Origin: CAZEGV01 sp964511645
GTDB lineage: Bacteria > Bacteroidota > Bacteroidia > Cytophagales > JAAEPT01
DNA length: 9,519 nt
Direction of reading: 5' to 3'
Assembly: GCA_964511645.1 (NCBI GenBank)
Contig: CAZEGV010000084.1
Location: forward strand, 1 to 9,519
The notes under the pieces are model-generated. The model did no database searches. It was not told the DNA's origin and was given only the letters and a program-made list of their open reading frames with translations. Below are positions 6,913-9,519 of this stretch, piece after piece. The translations under genes and the position numbers were made by a program. Numbering within the stretch: the stretch's first letter is position 1; every line of letters starts with the position of its first letter.

Positions 6913-6921
6913 TGATATAAG
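6913..6921 (+). promoter_or_regulatory. Weak candidate extended -10 before the terminator
   Basis: TG-A-TATAAG (6913-6921) resembles an extended -10 element, but the -35 position (around 6893-6898, TTTTAA) is poor. A transcript from here would meet the terminator at 6933-6967 before reaching the peptidase gene, so it would act only through read-through or attenuation. It may be chance in AT-rich DNA. Confidence 0.15.
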
Positions 6922-6932
6922 AAGTACCATTC

Positions 6933-6967
6933 AAAAATACCCGCTATTGATTTGCGGGTATTTTTTT
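6933..6967 (+). terminator. Intrinsic terminator between second TBDR and peptidase
   Basis: AAAAATACCCGC (6933-6944) pairs perfectly with GCGGGTATTTTT (6954-6965), 12 bp around a 9-nt loop, with T's continuing to 6967. Because the stem is flanked by an A-run and a T-run it should also work for minus-strand transcripts. It begins 30 nt after the receptor stop codon and ends 23 nt before the peptidase start, so the peptidase is expressed by read-through or from a promoter I cannot locate. Confidence 0.85.
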
Positions 6968-6990
6968 CTAAAATTAGAGGGTCTGTACTC

Positions 6991-8961
6991 GTGAAAAATC
7001 GATATTGTTTTTATTTCGGTCTCGTTGTTTTATTTATATCAACGAGCACTCAATCATTTCAGGATAAGTTACTATCTTTTGAGAAATATCCGCTTGAATA
7101 TTTTGCTTTACGGGAAGTAGTAAACCAAGTTTCGTTATCTCCTAATGGAAAATTATTAGCAATGATGGTTATTCCGACAAAAAAAGGAAATCCAGTGTTA
7201 GAGATTAGAGATCCTTCTGATCTGAAAAAAAGACCATTTCGTGTCAATGCCGACCCAATGGAAATAACTGGTTATCAATGGGTCAGTAACGATCATATGA
7301 TTTTACATCTTCGCCAGAAGGTTAGAGATAGAATCAAAGGGTTTAACCAAGGAATATATGAGCGGAAGATTGCTAAACTAGATGTAAAAAAACGTAAAAT
7401 CAAAAACTTTAATGTGAAAAATCCATATGTTGCCAACGTTTTACCTAATAGTAAAAATAAAATAATATTAGCTTTACCCATAAATGATGCAGATAAGAGT
7501 AAAGTAAGCTCATATTTTAGGCCTTATAGTTATTATGAATTTGATTTAAATTCTGGTAACAAAAAACTTCTTTATCGTGGGCAATTATCATTAGGGAATA
7601 TCAATTTCAATAGTAAAGGAGAACCAATATTTGCCAGAGGTTTTGATCGTGGAAATGGGGAATATATATGGTATATTCGAGAGCCAAAATCTGATTCATG
7701 GGTAGAGCTATATAGATTAAGCGAAAATAGCCATGAAACTTTTTCAATTGAAGGTTTTGATACTAAACCAAATCACATTTTAGTTACAGCAAATAACGGA
7801 AATGACAAAGTGGGGCTTTGGGAATATAACTATAAAACTAAAAGCTTTGGCGAAATTATTTATTTAAGGGATGATGTTGATGTTGTTGGTACTAAAAAAC
7901 ATAGTAATTTTTGGGAGAAAAATGATGAGATTACTGGAGTTACTTATGCAACTGATAAATTTCATACAGAGTATTTTGATCAAGTTGAAGGTGCTACGAT
8001 ATCTCAACTTGAAAAATTAATTCCTTATTCGCACTCATTGAGAATTAATAGTAGAGCGAGAACTGGTCAAACTATGGTTATTTATAATTCAGGGCCGCAG
8101 GATCCAGGAACATATTATTTATTAAAAGATGGAAAAATTCAAACAATAGGAAGTAAACAGCCATTGTTAAAAAGTGAAAGTTTGGCAAAAGTTGATTACA
8201 TTACTTATAAAGCAAGAGATGGGATTAGTGTTAGTGCTTATGTCACTATCCCGCATGGGACAGCTCCTTTTCCTTTGATTAATTTACCTCATGGTGGTCC
8301 TTTTGTTCATGAAGTTGTTGGCTATGATGAGTGGGCACAAATGTTAGCTAATAATGGTTATATGGTTATTCAACCGCAGTATCGTGGTTCAACAGGTTAT
8401 GGTTTAGACTTTTACAAATCTGCATTTAATGAAGGAGGACAAGGTGGTCATAAGATGCAGGATGACAAGGATGATGGTGTTAAATATCTCATAGAAAAAG
8501 GGTTAGCGGATCCGGGTCGTGTTGCCATGTTTGGTTGGTCATATGGTGGCTATGCAGCATTGATTGCGGCTTCACGAACACCCCAGCTTTACCAATGTGT
8601 TATTGCTGGTGCGGCAGTAGCTGATATGCGAATGCAGTTAAATTATTATAGAAGCCGTTTAAGAGGAGCTGGTTTAGAAAGTCAATTAAGTTATCGTCAT
8701 GGTAGTATAAACCCAATTGACGAAGTTGAAAAAGTAAACGTTCCTATGCTAATTATACATGGCAGTGTCGACCAACGAGTGCCGTTAGAGCATGCAAATA
8801 AGTATCGAGCACTTTTAGATAAGCATGGTAAGTTTTACAAATATGTTGAATTAGATGGCGCTGACCATTTTTATAGTTCTCTATTCTTTAGGCACCAAAT
8901 TAATATGTATGAATCAATTATTGATTTTCTTAAAAATGACTGCGGAACAAATGGTTTATAG
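6991..8961 (+). CDS. Exported S9-family serine peptidase (prolyl oligopeptidase fold)
   Basis: From the GTG chosen here this is a 656-residue peptidase of the S9 type (acylaminoacyl-peptidase / dipeptidyl-peptidase group). An N-terminal segment (basic K2/R4, hydrophobic 5-16, cleavage probably near residue 19-22) should export it to the periplasm. A beta-propeller-like region (about 35-400, starting with SLSPNGKLLA) precedes the alpha/beta hydrolase domain. The catalytic residues are visible: Ser517 in GWSYGG, Asp594 in HGSVDQRVP and His626 in DGADHF; HGGP at 434-437 fits the oxyanion-hole strand. The frame extends up to a TTG at 6952, but that codon lies inside the terminator hairpin; AGAGGG (6976-6981) sits 9 nt before the GTG. 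It probably trims peptides imported by the adjacent receptors. Exact specificity cannot be read off. Confidence 0.93.
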   Translation: MKNRYCFYFGLVVLFISTSTQSFQDKLLSFEKYPLEYFALREVVNQVSLSPNGKLLAMMVIPTKKGNPVLEIRDPSDLKKRPFRVNADPMEITGYQWVSNDHMILHLRQKVRDRIKGFNQGIYERKIAKLDVKKRKIKNFNVKNPYVANVLPNSKNKIILALPINDADKSKVSSYFRPYSYYEFDLNSGNKKLLYRGQLSLGNINFNSKGEPIFARGFDRGNGEYIWYIREPKSDSWVELYRLSENSHETFSIEGFDTKPNHILVTANNGNDKVGLWEYNYKTKSFGEIIYLRDDVDVVGTKKHSNFWEKNDEITGVTYATDKFHTEYFDQVEGATISQLEKLIPYSHSLRINSRARTGQTMVIYNSGPQDPGTYYLLKDGKIQTIGSKQPLLKSESLAKVDYITYKARDGISVSAYVTIPHGTAPFPLINLPHGGPFVHEVVGYDEWAQMLANNGYMVIQPQYRGSTGYGLDFYKSAFNEGGQGGHKMQDDKDDGVKYLIEKGLADPGRVAMFGWSYGGYAALIAASRTPQLYQCVIAGAAVADMRMQLNYYRSRLRGAGLESQLSYRHGSINPIDEVEKVNVPMLIIHGSVDQRVPLEHANKYRALLDKHGKFYKYVELDGADHFYSSLFFRHQINMYESIIDFLKNDCGTNGL

Positions 8962-8981
8962 CAAATAGCATTTGTACGTTA

Positions 8982-8995
8982 TCCCCTTCGGGGGA
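8982..8995. terminator. Short UUCG hairpin after the peptidase gene
   Basis: TCCCC (8982-8986), loop TTCG, GGGGA (8991-8995) forms a compact stable cUUCGg tetraloop hairpin 20 nt after the peptidase stop. There is no T-tract on either side, so as a terminator it is weak; it may instead protect the 3' end of the mRNA. Confidence 0.35.
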
Positions 8996-9023
8996 AATTA
9001 CTAGATGTAAAACAAAAACAAGC

Positions 9024-9054
9024 TGACGTTGCGTAAGTCCGCTTCGCAATGTCA
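9024..9054 (-). terminator. Strong hairpin, possible minus-strand terminator
   Basis: TGACGTTGCG (9024-9033) pairs with CGCAATGTCA (9045-9054), 10 bp with one G-U. The loop can add AAG/CTT around TCCG with one bulged base. Read on the minus strand, the stem is followed by GCTTGTTTTTGTTTT, a reasonable if offset T-tract, so it could end transcripts coming from the insertion-sequence remnants. On the plus strand no T-tract follows. It could alternatively be a dispersed palindromic repeat. Confidence 0.4.
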
Positions 9055-9073
9055 TTACTAAAATTAATCAAAA

Positions 9074-9104
9074 CGGACAGATGTCGTGTTAATTATCCGG
9101 ACAG
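9074..9104. repeat. Probable end of the IS3-family remnant
   Basis: CGGACAG (9074-9080) and CCGGACAG (9097-9104) lie 35 nt beyond the stop codon of the transposase stump, where an IS3-family right terminal repeat is expected. A TG at 9082-9083 followed about 16 nt later by GGACA resembles the general form of IS3-group tips. The exact boundary cannot be fixed without the other end or target duplications. A related sequence lies at 3496-3528. Confidence 0.45.
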
Positions 9105-9139
9105 TTCTATTTACTCTTAACAGTATTATTGGAATGTTT

Positions 9140-9337
9140 TTAAGCCACATATTTAATTTCTAGCGATTTCTGACTAGGTGTTAAATAATCAATTGTGGAA
9201 TGCAATCTTTCATAGTTGTAAAATCTAATATAAGCATTAATGATCTGCTTTGCGGATGAATGATTAATAAATGTTAAAGCATTAAGTCTTTCTGTTTTTA
9301 AACTTCTAAAAAATATTTCCATTACCGCATTATACCC
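9140..9337 (-). pseudogene. IS3-family transposase OrfB, C-terminal stump
   Basis: The minus-strand frame reads GYNAVMEIFFRSLKTE, then FYNYERLHSTIDYLTPSQ and a stop at 9142-9140. This is the C-terminal end of the integrase-like catalytic domain of IS3-family OrfB; family members usually read C-Y-D-N-A-V-M-E-S-F-F, where the E completes the DDE triad. Only about 65 residues remain of a protein normally near 270-300 aa, so both catalytic aspartates are missing and the fragment is inactive. Homology is lost upstream of about 9337: in the same frame the next residues are P-P-T-K-C-F after a TAG (9358-9356). The break suggests later insertion or deletion. An ATG at 9322 gives a 60-aa ORF, but it should not be read as a real gene. 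Confidence 0.85.
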
Positions 9338-9342
9338 AAAGC

Positions 9343-9411
9343 ACTTCGTGGGGGGCTACGCTACATTTTTGAATTATTTAGAACCCTTTTTAAGGGATGA
9401 TTACTTCGTGG
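9343..9411. repeat. Direct repeat ACTTCGTGG, two copies 60 nt apart
   Basis: ACTTCGTGG occurs at 9343-9351 and 9403-9411 in the unassigned 76-bp junction between the IS3 stump and the element entering from the right. Both copies are followed by a G-rich GGC and then TAC(A). They may be related element tips or the trace of a small duplication. I cannot assign the junction to either element. Confidence 0.35.
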
Positions 9412-9413
9412 TA

Positions 9414-9442
9414 GGCAATTACACAAAATTAATTACAGGCTC
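9414..9442 (-). mobile_element. Possible terminal repeat of an IS256/Mutator-like element
   Basis: Read on the minus strand, the bases after the stop of the partial gene at 9443 are GAGCCTGTAATT, then AATTTTGTGTAATTGCC. IS256/Mutator ends commonly contain a TTTTGTGTAA-like core ending in GCC/CCC just beyond the transposase stop, and that resemblance is the basis for this call. It is made from memory of the family and not from a search. The element would continue past the window edge. Confidence 0.35.
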
Positions 9443-9519
9443 TTAGTTATTTCTTTGAACTGCCAATTCTGCAAGTTCAAACAAAGCGCTACCAAATTTG
9501 TTTAAAGGCAAATCAACCA
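9443..9519 (-). CDS. C-terminal end of a minus-strand gene, possibly a transposase
   Basis: An open minus-strand frame enters from the right edge and stops with TAA at 9445-9443, giving 24 residues including LNKFGSALFELAELAVQ. The frame is open with a regular amphipathic helix pattern, which looks like a real protein end. The LN-[KQ]-F pattern near the C-terminus and the adjoining IR-like sequence are compatible with an IS256/Mutator transposase, but 24 residues are not enough to identify it. Confidence 0.4.
   Translation of the reverse strand, partial: VDLPLNKFGSALFELAELAVQRNN

Noticed and set aside
6952..6990. TTG at 6952 as the peptidase start, giving 669 aa
   Set aside because: The codon lies in the loop and 3' arm of a strong terminator hairpin, and the added residues displace the signal peptide from the N-terminus. 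GTG at 6991 has AGAGGG 9 nt upstream and begins a normal signal sequence.
205..8961. Complete lasso-peptide biosynthesis cluster
   Set aside because: Receptor plus S9 peptidase is suggestive, but no precursor, cyclase, leader-peptidase or recognition-element gene is present. Kept only as an evolutionary hypothesis.
9140..9322. Minus-strand 60-aa ORF as an intact small gene
   Set aside because: It is the C-terminal end of an IS3-family transposase; the homology continues upstream of its ATG to about 9337 and is then lost.
1..9519. CRISPR array, rRNA or defence system
   Set aside because: No regularly spaced repeats, rRNA-like sequence or defence-related domains could be seen.

Overview
The window is AT-rich DNA that looks like a marine gammaproteobacterium of the Alteromonadales (Colwellia/Pseudoalteromonas type). 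This is inferred from base composition, from the style of the large TonB-dependent receptors (TBDRs; VTGSR-type plug start, RNP...AI..AL.AT signal peptide) and from the insertion-sequence debris. No species can be named from the sequence alone.

Layout: positions 1-204 hold a promoter and a structured leader. 205-3030 is a TBDR (941 aa, TTG start), followed by a strong intrinsic terminator (3049-3080). 3081-3562 is mostly non-coding; it has a hairpin, a doubtful 26-codon minus-strand ORF and a sequence that resembles an insertion-sequence end. 3563-3704 is a second promoter and leader, recognisably a diverged copy of the first. 3705-6902 is a second, larger TBDR (1065 aa, GTG start), followed by a terminator (6933-6967). 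6991-8961 is an exported S9-family serine peptidase (656 aa from the GTG chosen here). From 8962 to the end there are two hairpins, the C-terminal stump of an IS3-family transposase with its adjoining end sequence, and a second minus-strand coding end entering from the right that may belong to an IS256/Mutator-like element.

The three intact genes read as an outer-membrane uptake locus. Two paralogous TonB-powered receptors would import a substrate, and a periplasmic prolyl-oligopeptidase-fold enzyme would cut it. A peptide substrate is the simplest inference from the pairing, but the sequence does not identify the ligand.

The most interesting signal is regulatory. Both receptor genes carry the same module: TTGACC-18-TAATAT/TATTAT promoter, a short palindrome just downstream of the -10, a TGATTGTT block, and the 12-mer TCCATGACAACC overlapping the Shine-Dalgarno region. 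Each 12-mer opens a 5-6 codon ORF that begins MTT and stops 1-3 nt before a non-ATG start codon. The module has been kept while the receptor bodies diverged, and it is absent in front of the peptidase, which lies behind a terminator.
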